Shown piece after piece: positions 15,011 through 25,173 of a stretch of 42,859 nt of DNA (its first letter is position 1; each line of letters opens with the position of its first letter). This stretch comes from an uncultured Bacilli bacterium (GTDB lineage: Bacteria; Bacillota_I; Bacilli_A; RF39; UBA660), in contig CANRCV010000007.1 of the NCBI GenBank assembly GCA_947629205.1, positions 1 through 42,859 of the forward strand, given 5' to 3'. The notes below the pieces were generated by a model. The model worked only from the letters and a program-made list of their open reading frames with translations, had not been told where the DNA came from and made no database searches. Made by a program: the position numbers and the translations under genes.

Positions 15011-15763
15011 TTAAAATAAATTCAATATAAACTTAAATTTATCTAAGAAAAAATACACTATAAAGGCACTACTGACTAAGAATGGTCCAAAAGGGACTTC
15101 TTTATCTTTATTGAGTAACATAGAAGCAACAGCATATGGAAGAGCTAGAAAGGTAGAAAATAACAAAGCCATAATAGCATATTTAAAACCTAAAGCCATT
15201 CCTAGTAAAAAGGAAAATTTAATGTCCCCTCCTCCTAATGCTTCTCTTTTAAAAAGAATTGTTCCTATATACCCAATAAAAAGCATGACTAAAAAGGTAA
15301 GAAAGCCCCAAAGTAAATTTAGGATGGCGTTTTCAAAACCAAAGTAAATAATACGTAATCCAAATAGGAAAATACCTCCAATAACAAGAGGAGAATCTAA
15401 TATGATCATATATTTAAAGTCAGTAATAAAGATTAAAACAACTAAAGAAGATAAAATAATCGATACAAAAAATTCATATTGAAAACCAAATTTTACATAA
15501 CTAACACAAAATAAGATACCAGTAAGTAATTCATAAAGAATGTATTCTTTAGATATTTTTTTATGGCAATTTTTGCATTTTCCTCTTAAAACTAAATAGG
15601 AAAAAATAGGTATTAATTCATACCATTTTAATATATGTTGACAGTAAGTACAATGACTTCTAGGTTTAATTAAAGATTCATGATTGGGCAAACGAGTACC
15701 TACTACATAGTAAAATGAACCCATAATTGTTCCTAGTAAAAAGATAAATACGATCATAAACAT
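15011..15763 (-). CDS. pilD: Prepilin leader peptidase (PilD/ComC)
   Basis: This 250-aa membrane aspartyl protease cuts and N-methylates prepilins. The N-terminal domain carries the two CxxC pairs (CTYCQH ... CKNCHK, residues ~38-70) inside the typical KPRSHCTYC...WYELIPIFSYL. The catalytic aspartates lie in ITDFKYMIILD (~112) and GGGDIKFSFLLG (~177). Six to eight membrane segments are visible. AGGGGA precedes ATG 15763, and the pilC stop is 9 bp upstream, so the two genes form an operon. Confidence 0.93.
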   Translation of the reverse strand: MFMIVFIFLLGTIMGSFYYVVGTRLPNHESLIKPRSHCTYCQHILKWYELIPIFSYLVLRGKCKNCHKKISKEYILYELLTGILFCVSYVKFGFQYEFFVSIILSSLVVLIFITDFKYMIILDSPLVIGGIFLFGLRIIYFGFENAILNLLWGFLTFLVMLFIGYIGTILFKREALGGGDIKFSFLLGMALGFKYAIMALLFSTFLALPYAVASMLLNKDKEVPFGPFLVSSAFIVYFFLDKFKFILNLF

Positions 15764-15772
15764 ACAAATCCC

Positions 15773-17338
15773 CTACTCTAAATTTCCCATTAAACCAAAC
15801 ATTGGCATTAAAACAGCTAAGATAATAATACCAACAACAATAGCTAGAAAAGCAATCAATATAGGTTCTATAAATGCTTTTAAGTTATTGACAATACTAC
15901 GATGCATTTCTGCATAGTAATCACTTACTTTTTTCATCATTTCAGCAAGATGTCCAGTAGATTCTCCTGTAACAATCATATAGTAAGCAACATCTGGAAT
16001 TGCCCAATGACTTTGAAAAGAGGTAGATATTTTTTCTCCTTTAATAATATTATCAACTGTTGAATTCATAATTTCTTTATAAATTTCATTATTGGTAATT
16101 TTACTTAATATTCCCATACTATCTGTAATAAATACGTTATTCGCTAGTAAAGATGAAAATGTTTTTGTAAAAATAGTTAATTCATTGTATATAATAATTT
16201 TTCCAATAATAGGCATATGCATTAAAGCATATTGAATATTTTTTCGAAAAGCTTTAATTTTGGTATAACATAAATATAAAATTAAAATAATGAGGGCAAT
16301 ACCTAAAATAATAGAAAGAATATTGTCTTTTAAGAAATAACTTAAATTAATTATTGTTAATGTTAAACCAGATATGGTGGCATTGGATTGTTCATAAATT
16401 TTAACAAATTCTGGAATAACATATAATAAAATAAAAGTAATAACTCCAATAGCAAAAACTAAAATAATGGTTGGATACGTAATCGCACTTATCATTTCTT
16501 TTCGCGTTTTATCAACCTCTTCATAATAAGTAGCCATATCACTTAAAGTTGATTCAAGTTCCCCTGTTGCTTCTGCTGCACGAAGCATATTAATTAATAA
16601 AGCTGGAAACATAGATCCTTGTTTTTCTAAGGCTTTGGAAAATGGTTCTCCCATCGTAAGTTCATAAACAATAGATTGAAAGTATTTACGATATTTTTTC
16701 TTTCTTTGAAATTGATTATTTAATATTTTGACAGCTTCTGTTAATGTAATACCACTTCTAATATAAGTAGATAATTGGGTTAACCAGAATAATAAATCTT
16801 TTGTTGACATTTTAACCGCCAGTACGCTGGTTTCTCCATATAAAAAATCAATCATTTTATTACTTTTAATCGAATAAACGGTATAATCTTCTTGAATTAA
16901 AAAGGTATTAACATCTAATTTCGAATAACCATTAATGGTTCCTGTTTCTAATCTCCCTTTTTTATTACGAGCAATATATTGAAATACACGGGTATTTTTG
17001 CTTCGTTCACTTCCTTCATTTTGTAAATCAACTAGTAAAGCTTGACGCATTTTTTCTAGTCGTTCATTTTGTTTTTTTACAATCCATAAGTTATTATAAC
17101 GTTCTTGTCTCTTGGCTCTTTTTAAATCTTCTTTTTTCTTTTCTTCACTTTTTTCGTTACTTACGATTCTTTTGGTAGAAAGATAAGCACGATTTACTTT
17201 TTCACTACTACGATTAAATAAAGAAACAAATAAATCTATACAAAGAAATTTAAATCCACGATAAATAAAATAAAAAATATCTTTGATAATCAAAAAAGGC
17301 AACATAAGTGCAGTTGAACTCTTGCTATTTTCTTCCAT
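15773..17338 (-). CDS. pilC: Pilus/competence platform protein (PilC/GspF/ComGB)
   Basis: This 521-aa inner-membrane platform couples the PilB ATPase to pilin assembly. Two T2SF domains are seen: residues ~175-300 (LTQLSTYIRSGITLTEAVKI ... LRAAEATGELESTL) and ~380-510 (FTKTFSSLLANNVFITDSMG ... VTGESTGHLAEMMKKVSDYY). Three membrane segments follow the domains. The first ~160 residues are unusual: a membrane-near helix, then a long Lys/Arg/Glu-rich coiled segment (STKRIVSNEKSEEKKKEDLK). Usual PilC proteins are ~400 aa, so this is a lineage-specific cytoplasmic extension. An extended -10 TGTTATAAT (17386-17378) and AAAGGAGG precede it. Confidence 0.9.
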   Translation of the reverse strand: MEENSKSSTALMLPFLIIKDIFYFIYRGFKFLCIDLFVSLFNRSSEKVNRAYLSTKRIVSNEKSEEKKKEDLKRAKRQERYNNLWIVKKQNERLEKMRQALLVDLQNEGSERSKNTRVFQYIARNKKGRLETGTINGYSKLDVNTFLIQEDYTVYSIKSNKMIDFLYGETSVLAVKMSTKDLLFWLTQLSTYIRSGITLTEAVKILNNQFQRKKKYRKYFQSIVYELTMGEPFSKALEKQGSMFPALLINMLRAAEATGELESTLSDMATYYEEVDKTRKEMISAITYPTIILVFAIGVITFILLYVIPEFVKIYEQSNATISGLTLTIINLSYFLKDNILSIILGIALIILILYLCYTKIKAFRKNIQYALMHMPIIGKIIIYNELTIFTKTFSSLLANNVFITDSMGILSKITNNEIYKEIMNSTVDNIIKGEKISTSFQSHWAIPDVAYYMIVTGESTGHLAEMMKKVSDYYAEMHRSIVNNLKAFIEPILIAFLAIVVGIIILAVLMPMFGLMGNLE

Positions 17339-17458
17339 TTTCGTTCTTGCCTCCTTTATTATTCTTACCTATTTTCCATTATAACATAAAACTTTATATT
17401 TGTTATAAAAATGTGCAACAAATAAATGAAAAAACATAAAATAGGATAAGGTGATGGT

Positions 17459-17737
17459 ATGTTTAACTCCATTGGAATTACGAGAGGCTTATCTTTAACC
17501 AAAATTATTGGTGGTATTTCAAAAACGTTACAAATTGCCAATCAAATGATTCCTCTTTATCAAAAAGCAAAGCCAATGATCCAAAATGCTAGAGGAATTA
17601 TGAATTTAATGAAAGATTTTGGTAAAAATGCTAAAAAAGTTTTAAATGAACAAGAAGAAAAACAAATACCACAATCAAAAACAAAACCAATCGAAATGAA
17701 AAAAGAAGAAAATACCTCTCCTACTTTCTTCTTATAA
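17459..17737 (+). CDS. YqfQ/VrrA-like protein
   Basis: This is a 92-aa protein. Its middle (LQIANQMIPLYQKAKPMIQN then ARGIMNLMKDFG) matches the conserved helix of Bacillus YqfQ/VrrA, whose gene also sits near sigA-trmK. The function is unknown. The N-terminus lacks the long Gly/Pro repeats of the Bacillus members, and the C-terminus is a Lys/Glu/Pro-rich tail. GGTGAT ends 3 nt before ATG 17459. It overlaps the 3' end of convergent trmK by 6 bp. Confidence 0.65.
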   Translation: MFNSIGITRGLSLTKIIGGISKTLQIANQMIPLYQKAKPMIQNARGIMNLMKDFGKNAKKVLNEQEEKQIPQSKTKPIEMKKEENTSPTFFL

Positions 17738-18370
17738 ATATTTTTTAAGTAAATGTTTTTGATAAGATAACTTTACTTTTTTTCTTGCTTGTTTCCAAGT
17801 TAATTTATTTAAAATTGTTTGATACTCTTTCCATAAATAAAGGTAATATTCTTTATTTTTTTCTTGATAAAAACCAAAGTAGTCTTCTACTTTTTTGGTT
17901 TTTCTTTTTTCTCTTGTATAAGCATCTATGACATAGTAATGCCCTTTTTCCCATACAATTTCTTCTTTTTGGGCATAAAAACCATACGTTTTTAACGTTT
18001 TTCTTAATGTATATAAATCATTATTTGATTGGACAACTATTTTTTTAATAGAGGACGTACATTGTTTTACAATTTCTAATATGGTATGTGCTCCCATTCC
18101 CGCTATAATTAAGGTATCTATTTTTTTTTGATTGATTTTTTCAAGTCCATTGGATAAAAGAAGAGGAATTTCTTTTTCTAAATGCACTTTTTCAATATTT
18201 TTTTTAGCCATTTCTAAAGCATTTTGGTTTATATCACTTGCTAAAATTGTTTTGCAACCCTTTTTTTGCCACAAATAAATAGAAAGATAGGCATGATCAC
18301 AACCAATATCGGCGACTTTATCCTCTGGATCAATTAAGGAGGCAATTTTTTTTAAACGTAGGGAAATCAT
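17732..18370 (-). CDS. trmK: tRNA (adenine(22)-N1)-methyltransferase TrmK
   Basis: This 212-aa Rossmann methyltransferase uses SAM to form m1A22 in tRNA. The SAM loop is VADIGCDHAYLSIYL (~residues 19-33). ILASDINQNALEMAKKNI and the TrmK-typical LIIAGMGAHTILEIV (~85-99) follow, then VVQSNNDLYTLRKTL and a Lys-rich coiled-coil C-terminus. It starts on the same base where the sigA stop ends, so it is the third gene of dnaG-sigA-trmK, the same order as in Bacillus. Confidence 0.92.
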   Translation of the reverse strand: MISLRLKKIASLIDPEDKVADIGCDHAYLSIYLWQKKGCKTILASDINQNALEMAKKNIEKVHLEKEIPLLLSNGLEKINQKKIDTLIIAGMGAHTILEIVKQCTSSIKKIVVQSNNDLYTLRKTLKTYGFYAQKEEIVWEKGHYYVIDAYTREKRKTKKVEDYFGFYQEKNKEYYLYLWKEYQTILNKLTWKQARKKVKLSYQKHLLKKYL

Positions 18371-19467
18371 TAATCCGATAAAAAGTCCTTTAATTTTTTA
18401 GCACGAGAAGGATGTCTTAACTTGCGTAAAGCTTTCGCTTCTATTTGACGAATACGTTCTCTTGTAACATTAAAACGTTTTCCTACCTCTTCCAAAGTAT
18501 GACTAGTTCCATCAACAAGTCCAAAACGAAGTTCTAGTACTTCTTGTTCTCTTTCTTGTAATGTTTCTAAAACGGATTTAATTTCTTCTTTTAGAATTTC
18601 ATTGGTTGCATACTCCTCAGGTGTCATAGAACTAGCATCTGGTACAAAATCTCCTAAATGAGAATCATCTTCTTCTCCAATAGGAGTTTCCAAAGATACT
18701 GGATCTTGACTAATTTTAATTACCTCTCTTACCTTTTCAACAGATATTCCCATTTTTTTAGCAACTTCTTCTTCCGTTGGTTCACGATTTAACTCAAGTG
18801 TTAATTGTCTTTGAATTCTAGCCATTTTATTAATTGTTTCGACCATATGCACTGGTACTCTTATAGTTCTTGCTTGATCAGCTAAGGCACGAGTAATAGC
18901 TTGACGAATCCACCAAGTTGCATAGGTTGAAAATTTAAATCCTTTATCATAATCAAACTTATCTACAGCTTTCATAAGACCAATATTTCCTTCTTGAATT
19001 AAATCTAAAAATAAAAGTCCACGTCCTACATAACGTTTGGCAATACTAACCACTAAACGTAAATTAGATTCTGCTAAAATATTTTTAGCCATTTCATCTC
19101 CAGCTGCTGCTCTTTTTGATAAGTCAAGTTCTTCTTCTGCAGACAACAAGCTAATACGTCCAATTTCTTTTAAATACATACGAACCGGATCATTAATATT
19201 AATATCTTTGGTAATTTCAGCATCATCTAAAATAATTGGTTCTTCTTTTTCGAGGCTTTTCTCTTCATTACCACTATCTTCATCTTCTTCTGCTACAATT
19301 TCAATACCATTTTCTACAAAAAAAGTATAAAGTTCATCTAAAGAATCATTATCAACCTCTAATCCTTTTAAACTTTCTGCTAATTGTTCAAAGGTAATTT
19401 TCCCATTTTCCTTTCCTAATTTTAATAGCTCTTCTTTTCTTTCTTCTAGTGTTTTAATTACTTTCAT
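18370..19467 (-). CDS. sigA: Primary RNA polymerase sigma factor SigA/RpoD
   Basis: This 365-aa group 1 sigma factor has region 1.2 [20 protein letters not shown] and region 2 [20 protein letters not shown] followed by [16 protein letters not shown], which read the -10. Region 3 is [12 protein letters not shown], and region 4 is [20 protein letters not shown], which reads the -35. An acidic spacer ([17 protein letters not shown]) lies near residue 60. The frame is open to GTG 19476, but ATG 19467 is better spaced from AAGGA. That leaves 1 nt after the dnaG stop. Consensus TTGACA/TATAAT promoters across the window fit this factor. Confidence 0.96.
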   Translation of the reverse strand: MKVIKTLEERKEELLKLGKENGKITFEQLAESLKGLEVDNDSLDELYTFFVENGIEIVAEEDEDSGNEEKSLEKEEPIILDDAEITKDININDPVRMYLKEIGRISLLSAEEELDLSKRAAAGDEMAKNILAESNLRLVVSIAKRYVGRGLLFLDLIQEGNIGLMKAVDKFDYDKGFKFSTYATWWIRQAITRALADQARTIRVPVHMVETINKMARIQRQLTLELNREPTEEEVAKKMGISVEKVREVIKISQDPVSLETPIGEEDDSHLGDFVPDASSMTPEEYATNEILKEEIKSVLETLQEREQEVLELRFGLVDGTSHTLEEVGKRFNVTRERIRQIEAKALRKLRHPSRAKKLKDFLSD

Positions 19468-19468
19468 T

Positions 19469-21217
19469 TCATTCACATCCTTCTTCTATATCCATTTTTA
19501 TTTCTGCTATCTTTTCTAATAGTTCTACTTTTTTATTAACATCCATTTCTTGTTGTATTTCTTTTTTAATTTTTAAAATCTCTTCTTGTTTAATTTTTCT
19601 TTTCATAACCCCTAAGAGTTCTAACATTCCTTCTTCACTAAATTCTTCTTCTCTTTCGTTATTTATTATATCCATAATTTCTTCTTTTAAATTTGTATTT
19701 TCCGCATAAGTAATAAAATCTGCTAAATTAATGGTTTTATGCGTTTCTACATAATACAAAATTTCATTGGCTATACTACGATATTTTTTAGTAGGAAATA
19801 TCCCTAACTTCGTTTGATATAGCTTTACAAAATTTTTTTGATGCATCATATAATAAAGAATTTTTTCACATATTCGATCATAACTTGTTTTTGATTCTTT
19901 GACAATTGGTTTTGATGCCTCATATTTCTTTTCCTTCTTTTTTTCATTTTCACCCAGTTGTTCTTTTAATATCGCATAGGAAATATTATAATCATTACTT
20001 AATTTTTGTAAAGTAATTTCTTTTAAAATTTCATCATCATTATTTTTTAAACTATTTAATACCGCCTTTATATATTCAGCTAAATCACTGGCTTCATTTA
20101 AATTTTTATTTTGTTTAAAATATTTTAATTTAAAATCCATAAAAGAAATAGCATTTTTAATGGCATCTAACATAGCTTCTTTACCATTTTTAATGATGTA
20201 TTCATCTGGATCTTTTTCACCACTTAATCGAACAACACTAAAATCCAAATGATTTTCTTCTAAAAGTGAGCCGATAGCATAGGTGGCTGTTTCTCCCGCT
20301 TGGTCATTATCAAGCATTAAAATTACTTTAGCATGTAGCTTTTTTAGGGCATTTATTTGTTCTTTTGTTAAACTTGTTCCCATAATCGCTACCACATTTT
20401 TAATACCAACGGAGGAAAGACGGATGGCATCCATATTTCCTTCCACAACTATGATTTGTTTCGTAAGACGGACACTATCTTTAGCACGATGATAATTAAA
20501 TAAAATCATTCCTTTTTTAAATAAATACGTTTCTTTGGTATTTAAATATTTAGGAGTTTCTTCTTTTTTATAACAACGAGCAGTAAATCCAACAACTTGT
20601 CCATCTAAATTATGAATAGGAAACATAATACGATTGCGAAACACATCATAGTATTGACCATTCTTTTCTTGAATCAATCCTAAATCCACTAACATTTTTT
20701 CTTTATAATCTTTCTTTTTTAAGATCGAATACAAAACATTATTTTCTAAAGATAAACCAATACAAAATTCTTTTCGCGTTTCTTCTAATAAATTTCGTTT
20801 TTTTAAATAATGAATAGCTTCTACTCCTGCTTCCGTATTTAAATTATTTTGAAATAGTTTTAAAACAAAATCCATTAAAGCATATTCTTCTTGATAAGGA
20901 GTACTTTTTTTATGGTCTATCGGGGTTTGAATAGAGATTCCTACTTGTCTTGCAACAATTTCTACGGCTTCTATAAAAGAAACATTTAAGAAATTTTCTA
21001 CAAACGTAAATACATTACCAGTTGCTCCACAAGAAAAACATTTATAAATTTGCTTTTCACTGGAAACACTCATACTTGGAGAATGATCTTCATGAAATGG
21101 ACACACGCCAAAATAATTCTTCCCTTTTTGGGTTAAAGGAAGATATGAGGAAATGACATCCACTATGGAAGCACTATTACGAATATGATTTAATTCTTCT
21201 TGTGAAATAAAGGCCAT
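19469..21217 (-). CDS. dnaG: DNA primase DnaG
   Basis: This 582-aa primase makes RNA primers at the fork. The CHC2-type zinc finger is at the N-terminus ([13 protein letters not shown] ... [10 protein letters not shown], residues ~39-66). The catalytic core contains the TOPRIM glutamate and aspartates in [13 protein letters not shown] (~255) and [11 protein letters not shown] (~300). The helical C-terminal helicase-binding part (~430-582) is Lys/Glu-rich. AGGAGG precedes ATG 21217. It is first in the dnaG-sigA-trmK operon. Confidence 0.96.
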   Translation of the reverse strand: MAFISQEELNHIRNSASIVDVISSYLPLTQKGKNYFGVCPFHEDHSPSMSVSSEKQIYKCFSCGATGNVFTFVENFLNVSFIEAVEIVARQVGISIQTPIDHKKSTPYQEEYALMDFVLKLFQNNLNTEAGVEAIHYLKKRNLLEETRKEFCIGLSLENNVLYSILKKKDYKEKMLVDLGLIQEKNGQYYDVFRNRIMFPIHNLDGQVVGFTARCYKKEETPKYLNTKETYLFKKGMILFNYHRAKDSVRLTKQIIVVEGNMDAIRLSSVGIKNVVAIMGTSLTKEQINALKKLHAKVILMLDNDQAGETATYAIGSLLEENHLDFSVVRLSGEKDPDEYIIKNGKEAMLDAIKNAISFMDFKLKYFKQNKNLNEASDLAEYIKAVLNSLKNNDDEILKEITLQKLSNDYNISYAILKEQLGENEKKKEKKYEASKPIVKESKTSYDRICEKILYYMMHQKNFVKLYQTKLGIFPTKKYRSIANEILYYVETHKTINLADFITYAENTNLKEEIMDIINNEREEEFSEEGMLELLGVMKRKIKQEEILKIKKEIQQEMDVNKKVELLEKIAEIKMDIEEGCE

Positions 21218-21241
21218 AAAAAGAACCTCCTACTTATATAT

Positions 21242-21276
21242 ATTACCCCTTACCCCTCAATTTCCTTTTTTTTGAG
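21242..21276 (-). promoter_or_regulatory. Candidate alternative-sigma promoter of dnaG-sigA-trmK
   Basis: On the minus strand CTCAAAAAAAAGGAAATT is followed after 12 bp by GTAAT. The AGGAAAT block resembles the -35 of SigH-type promoters (RWAGGAWWT), which also drive this operon in Bacillus. Nearly the same 5' block occurs before comEA. The region has no good sigma-A -10. Confidence 0.35.
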
Positions 21277-21324
21277 TGAAAAAAATGCAAAAAATGACAT
21301 TTTTTTTGTAAAATATACCAATTT

Positions 21325-22218
21325 TTACTCTTTTAAACGTTTTTTAACCATTTGTTTTTGAATAGCATTTAATAATACAACAACACTATTTGATAGTGCT
21401 AGAGCAATATATACCCCTTCATAAAAATTAATAAGTAAACTAAATGGTAGAATCGTACCTCCAAACAAAATACAATAAATGAAAGTTCTTTTTTTAGTAT
21501 ATGGGGAAAAACAAGATAAAGGAGCTAAAAAAACAATTACAAATAAAATAGTACTGGAAAATAAATTATTTAAAATAAAATTCATATCACTTTTTAAAAA
21601 AGCATAGAAAACTAAAGTGATGATATAAAAACCATAACTATAAAAAGGTATTTCTTTTTTATAGTAAGAATCAAAAAATAGAACACCAAAAGATAATAAA
21701 ATGAAAAAGACATTTGAGGTAAAAATAGCACTTACATTATGACCAAAAATACCATCTAAATAAGAATATATAAACATATGACTTTCTTCTAAACCATTTG
21801 CATATCCATAATTATGTTGTAAAAACAAAAATAGAACAAAAAGTAATTTACCAAACACTAAAAAATTAAATTCTAAGTTTTTACGACTAATCAAAATCGT
21901 ATTGATAAATAGTAATAAGGATAAAAAGAATAAAAAATAGCAAATATTCGTAGAAATGGGTAGGATTAGACTAAAAAGTAACCCATAGAATTTATTCGTA
22001 TAAAAATGGGTTGTTTTAAATAAAAGATCAAATAAAGCCCCAATTCCTAGTCCACATAAAGGATATAATAAAATAAGTATTAACTGAGAAAAATTGGTAT
22101 AATGGTTAAAATAAGGTACAAAAGCATTTTTATACCAACCATATAGAACAAAACAAAAAAGTAAAAGATACATCTTTTGTACTAAGCTAAGTTTTGTAAT
22201 TTTATGTAAACGATTCAT
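21325..22218 (-). CDS. Diverged RnfD-like membrane subunit
   Basis: This 297-aa membrane protein with eight or more helices aligns in plan with RnfD/NqrB. FGHNVSAIFTSNVFFILLSF (~residue 155) matches the conserved Gly-rich helix. FLAPLSCFSPYTKKRTFIYC (~235) matches the DPVTSPxTxxGR block, and NFYEGVYIALALSNSVVVLL matches the last helix. The Ser/Thr-Gly-Ala-Thr motif that carries covalent FMN in real RnfD is not seen. It overlaps the upstream RnfC-like gene by 4 bp (ATGA). No RnfA, B, E or G follows, so it is unlikely to be a normal Rnf pump subunit. Confidence 0.65.
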   Translation of the reverse strand: MNRLHKITKLSLVQKMYLLLFCFVLYGWYKNAFVPYFNHYTNFSQLILILLYPLCGLGIGALFDLLFKTTHFYTNKFYGLLFSLILPISTNICYFLFFLSLLLFINTILISRKNLEFNFLVFGKLLFVLFLFLQHNYGYANGLEESHMFIYSYLDGIFGHNVSAIFTSNVFFILLSFGVLFFDSYYKKEIPFYSYGFYIITLVFYAFLKSDMNFILNNLFSSTILFVIVFLAPLSCFSPYTKKRTFIYCILFGGTILPFSLLINFYEGVYIALALSNSVVVLLNAIQKQMVKKRLKE

Positions 22219-23345
22219 TCATTATCCTCCTTTACATATTGATAAAGTGGAATATTAGAAGGACAAATATAAGTACATAAACCACAATTCATACAAGTAA
22301 TCTTACGATTTAATTGATAAGCCATTAAAGGATTAGCGTGTTTTGGACATAATAAAATACATTTTCCACATTTAATACATTCTCTTTTTTTACGCATTTG
22401 TTTTTTCATCATTAAAATTCCTTTTAAATCCTTAGTAACAATTAAATAATTTAAATCCATTTGTTTCCCTTGCATCATACCATTCACAAAAAAAACACAA
22501 TTCGATAAATCTTCTTTAAAAAATTTAAAAAATAAATCCGTTACTTTGGTTCCAATTTTGGCTTTTATAACAATGGGTTTTTGACAACCATTTCCACTAA
22601 ATGTAATAAACGTTTCGGTTAGTGGTTTTCTTCCCTTTATATTTAAATATAGTTCATAAAGTTCACTTACTTTTAAAAAAAGATAAGGTTCTTTCATATG
22701 TAAATATTTTGTTAAAAAGTATTCTTGTCCAATTAAATATAAATCTTCTACGAATTTAATTTCAATATTTTTATACATTCCAAGTATATTTTGATAAGCC
22801 ATAATGGTTTTACTATCGGTATTTTTAAGAGCAATATAGGCTTTTGTATTAGGATAAATACTAAGGAGTGCTTCTATCATATCTACAAGCATTTTGGTAT
22901 GATTTTGACCAATAATGGATTCATTTTCAATATAAGGTTCATCCTCTATTCCAGAAATTAATAAAAGAGAAGGATTTGATCGTTCTAGTTTTTCTTTTAA
23001 ACGAGTATCCAATATACTTTCTAACATTTCTTCTTTAGATAAGGTACTAATTTTTTTACGAGTCGCTTTACCACCAACTTGTTTTTCTTGAAAATCATTT
23101 TCATAAACCAAACAATGTACCCATTTTCCACTTGGTAGTAGACAATCTTCAATCTTTTTTAATTTCCCAGAAATAGGAGCATAAAAATTAGGATATAAGA
23201 AAGATCCTTTTTTAATTTCTTTTTCTTTTTTTAAATCTTCTTTTTTACGAGGAAATGGAACATAAACAACATCAGGTGTTAAATATTCTACAACTTTTCC
23301 ATCCACTACAATTGGTTCTTTATCTAAATGAATCAGTTTTGTCAT
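22215..23345 (-). CDS. RnfC-like iron-sulfur protein lacking the FMN/NADH loop
   Basis: This 376-aa soluble protein follows RnfC domain order. An N-terminal barrel-sandwich hybrid (YAPISGKLKKIEDCLLPSGK, ~55-75) comes first, then an RnfC core containing LLLISGIEDEPYIENESIIG (matching NGAECEPY in RnfC). An SLBB domain follows (ETFITFSGNGCQKPIVIKA, ~245-262). Two [4Fe-4S] motifs, CIKCGKCILLCPKHANP and CMNCGLCTYICPSNIP, lie at ~325-368. The Gly-rich GLGGAGFPTHVK loop that binds FMN/NADH and the YPQGGE motif are gone. It probably passes electrons between an unknown ferredoxin-type donor and the RnfD-like partner. AGG lies close before ATG 23345. Confidence 0.75.
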   Translation of the reverse strand: MTKLIHLDKEPIVVDGKVVEYLTPDVVYVPFPRKKEDLKKEKEIKKGSFLYPNFYAPISGKLKKIEDCLLPSGKWVHCLVYENDFQEKQVGGKATRKKISTLSKEEMLESILDTRLKEKLERSNPSLLLISGIEDEPYIENESIIGQNHTKMLVDMIEALLSIYPNTKAYIALKNTDSKTIMAYQNILGMYKNIEIKFVEDLYLIGQEYFLTKYLHMKEPYLFLKVSELYELYLNIKGRKPLTETFITFSGNGCQKPIVIKAKIGTKVTDLFFKFFKEDLSNCVFFVNGMMQGKQMDLNYLIVTKDLKGILMMKKQMRKKRECIKCGKCILLCPKHANPLMAYQLNRKITCMNCGLCTYICPSNIPLYQYVKEDNE

Positions 23346-23378
23346 GTTCCTTCACCGCTTTTTATTATACACTATTTT

Positions 23379-25142
23379 TTATTGAAAGTCTTTTAAAAAA
23401 GTAAATAAATTTTTAGAAACTTCTTCTGGTAAAATTTCTTGTAATTCTTCTAAAGAAGCTTGTTTCATTTTCATAACACTTCCATATTTTTTAATAAGGG
23501 CTTTTTTACGTTTCTCCCCTATTCCTTCAATATGATCTAAAACACTTCCTATGCTTCCTTTACTTCTTATCGTTCTATGATAATTAATGGTATATCTATG
23601 AACCTCATCTTGCATACGTGTTAAATAATGAAATAAATTACTGGTTTTATCAATATTTAAAACCTCTTCTGTGTCTCCTAAAATCAAATCATTCGTTCTA
23701 TGATGTTCATTTTTTCTAAGTCCACAGACTTTGATGTTTAAATGAAGTTCTTCTAAAACCTCTTGACAAGCATGAATTTGATTAATACCTCCATCGACAA
23801 TAATTAAATCCGGTTTTTCTCCTTTTTCTATAAGCATACGATAATATCTTCGATAAATAACCTCTTTCATTGTATGATAATCATCATTTTTATCAACTTG
23901 TATTTTAAATTTACGATAATCTTTTTTACTAGGTCTTCCATTTTTAAATACAACCATCCCACTAACGGAAAAATTACCAAATAGATTTGAGTTATCAAAT
24001 AAATCAATACGATTTAAAGAAGAAAGACCAAGTACATCTTGTAATTCTTTATTGGCTTGTTCGGTTTTATATTCATCTTTTTTAATCATTTCTAATTCAT
24101 TTTCTAAATTAATTTTGGAATTCATAACCGCCATTTCTAATAATTTCTTTTTAGCTCCTCTAGTAGGAACGACAAATTTTACTTGTAAAAGACTTTCTAA
24201 AAGAGAAGCATTCATATCTTCTAAAACAAGTATTTCTTTAGGAATTTCATGACGACTATAAAAATTCATAATGTATTCATCTAAATCATCAACGGCTTCA
24301 CTAACAATTGGAAAAATATCACTTTTTCCTCCCACCATTTTTCCATTTCTTAAAAAGAAAATTTGAATACTGATATAACCTTTATCAAAATAATATCCAA
24401 TGACATCACGATTCACTAAATCATGTAATTCCACTTTTTGTTTATTCATAATAATTTTGATATATTCTAATTCTTTTTTCATTTCTAAAGCCATTTCATA
24501 ATTTAAGGATGCACTATATTCTTGCATTTTGGCTTCTAAACGATGAACTAACACCTTATCATTTCCATTTAAAAAACTCAAGATTTCTTTTTCCATCTCT
24601 TCTAATGCTTTTTGATCTAATGTTTTACTACAATATCCTAAACATTCATGAATATGATAATACAAACATAATTCTTTTTTTCTTCCTTCACATTTCTTTA
24701 AAGGATAAACACGATTTAATAGATTGACAATTCTTCTTGCTGCATAGGCATTCGGGTAAGGTCCAAATAACTTTTTATTATCTTTTTTACGTACATTTAA
24801 ATAACGTGATACTTTTACTCTAGGATAAGGTTTTTTTATATATTCAATGTAAGGATAACTTTTATCATCTTTTAATAAAACATTGTATTTTGGAGTATAT
24901 TGTTTAATTAAATTAAGTTCTAAGACAAAAGCTTCTAATTCACTATTTGCAACAATATAAGTAAAATCAGCTATTTCCGCAACCATTTTTTTAGTTTTAC
25001 CTGTTTGCGTACGATTAAAATAAGAGGAAAGTCTTCTATGTAAATCTTTGGCTTTTCCCACATAAATAATAACATTATCTTGATTACGCATTTGATAACT
25101 TCCTGGTAAATGAGGTACTAAAGATAATTTTTCTTTAAACAT
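23379..25142 (-). CDS. uvrC: Excinuclease ABC subunit C (UvrC)
   Basis: This 587-aa dual-incision nuclease of nucleotide excision repair has the GIY-YIG domain (residues ~12-90, HLPGSYQMRNQDNVIIYVGK). Four Cys follow (CEGRKKELC...CLGYC, ~155-175), then the UVR motif (YSASLNYEMALEMKKELEYI, ~205). The RNase H-like C-domain starts at IDLFDNSNLFGNFSVSGMVV (catalytic Asp, ~385) and includes DLIIVDGGINQIHA. A helix-hairpin-helix ends it (IEGIGEKRKKALIKKYGSV). AAGGAGGGAAGGGTT lies before ATG 25142. Confidence 0.96.
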   Translation of the reverse strand: MFKEKLSLVPHLPGSYQMRNQDNVIIYVGKAKDLHRRLSSYFNRTQTGKTKKMVAEIADFTYIVANSELEAFVLELNLIKQYTPKYNVLLKDDKSYPYIEYIKKPYPRVKVSRYLNVRKKDNKKLFGPYPNAYAARRIVNLLNRVYPLKKCEGRKKELCLYYHIHECLGYCSKTLDQKALEEMEKEILSFLNGNDKVLVHRLEAKMQEYSASLNYEMALEMKKELEYIKIIMNKQKVELHDLVNRDVIGYYFDKGYISIQIFFLRNGKMVGGKSDIFPIVSEAVDDLDEYIMNFYSRHEIPKEILVLEDMNASLLESLLQVKFVVPTRGAKKKLLEMAVMNSKINLENELEMIKKDEYKTEQANKELQDVLGLSSLNRIDLFDNSNLFGNFSVSGMVVFKNGRPSKKDYRKFKIQVDKNDDYHTMKEVIYRRYYRMLIEKGEKPDLIIVDGGINQIHACQEVLEELHLNIKVCGLRKNEHHRTNDLILGDTEEVLNIDKTSNLFHYLTRMQDEVHRYTINYHRTIRSKGSIGSVLDHIEGIGEKRKKALIKKYGSVMKMKQASLEELQEILPEEVSKNLFTFLKDFQ

Positions 25143-25173
25143 AACCCTTCCCTCCTTTTATTCGTTTTTCTTT

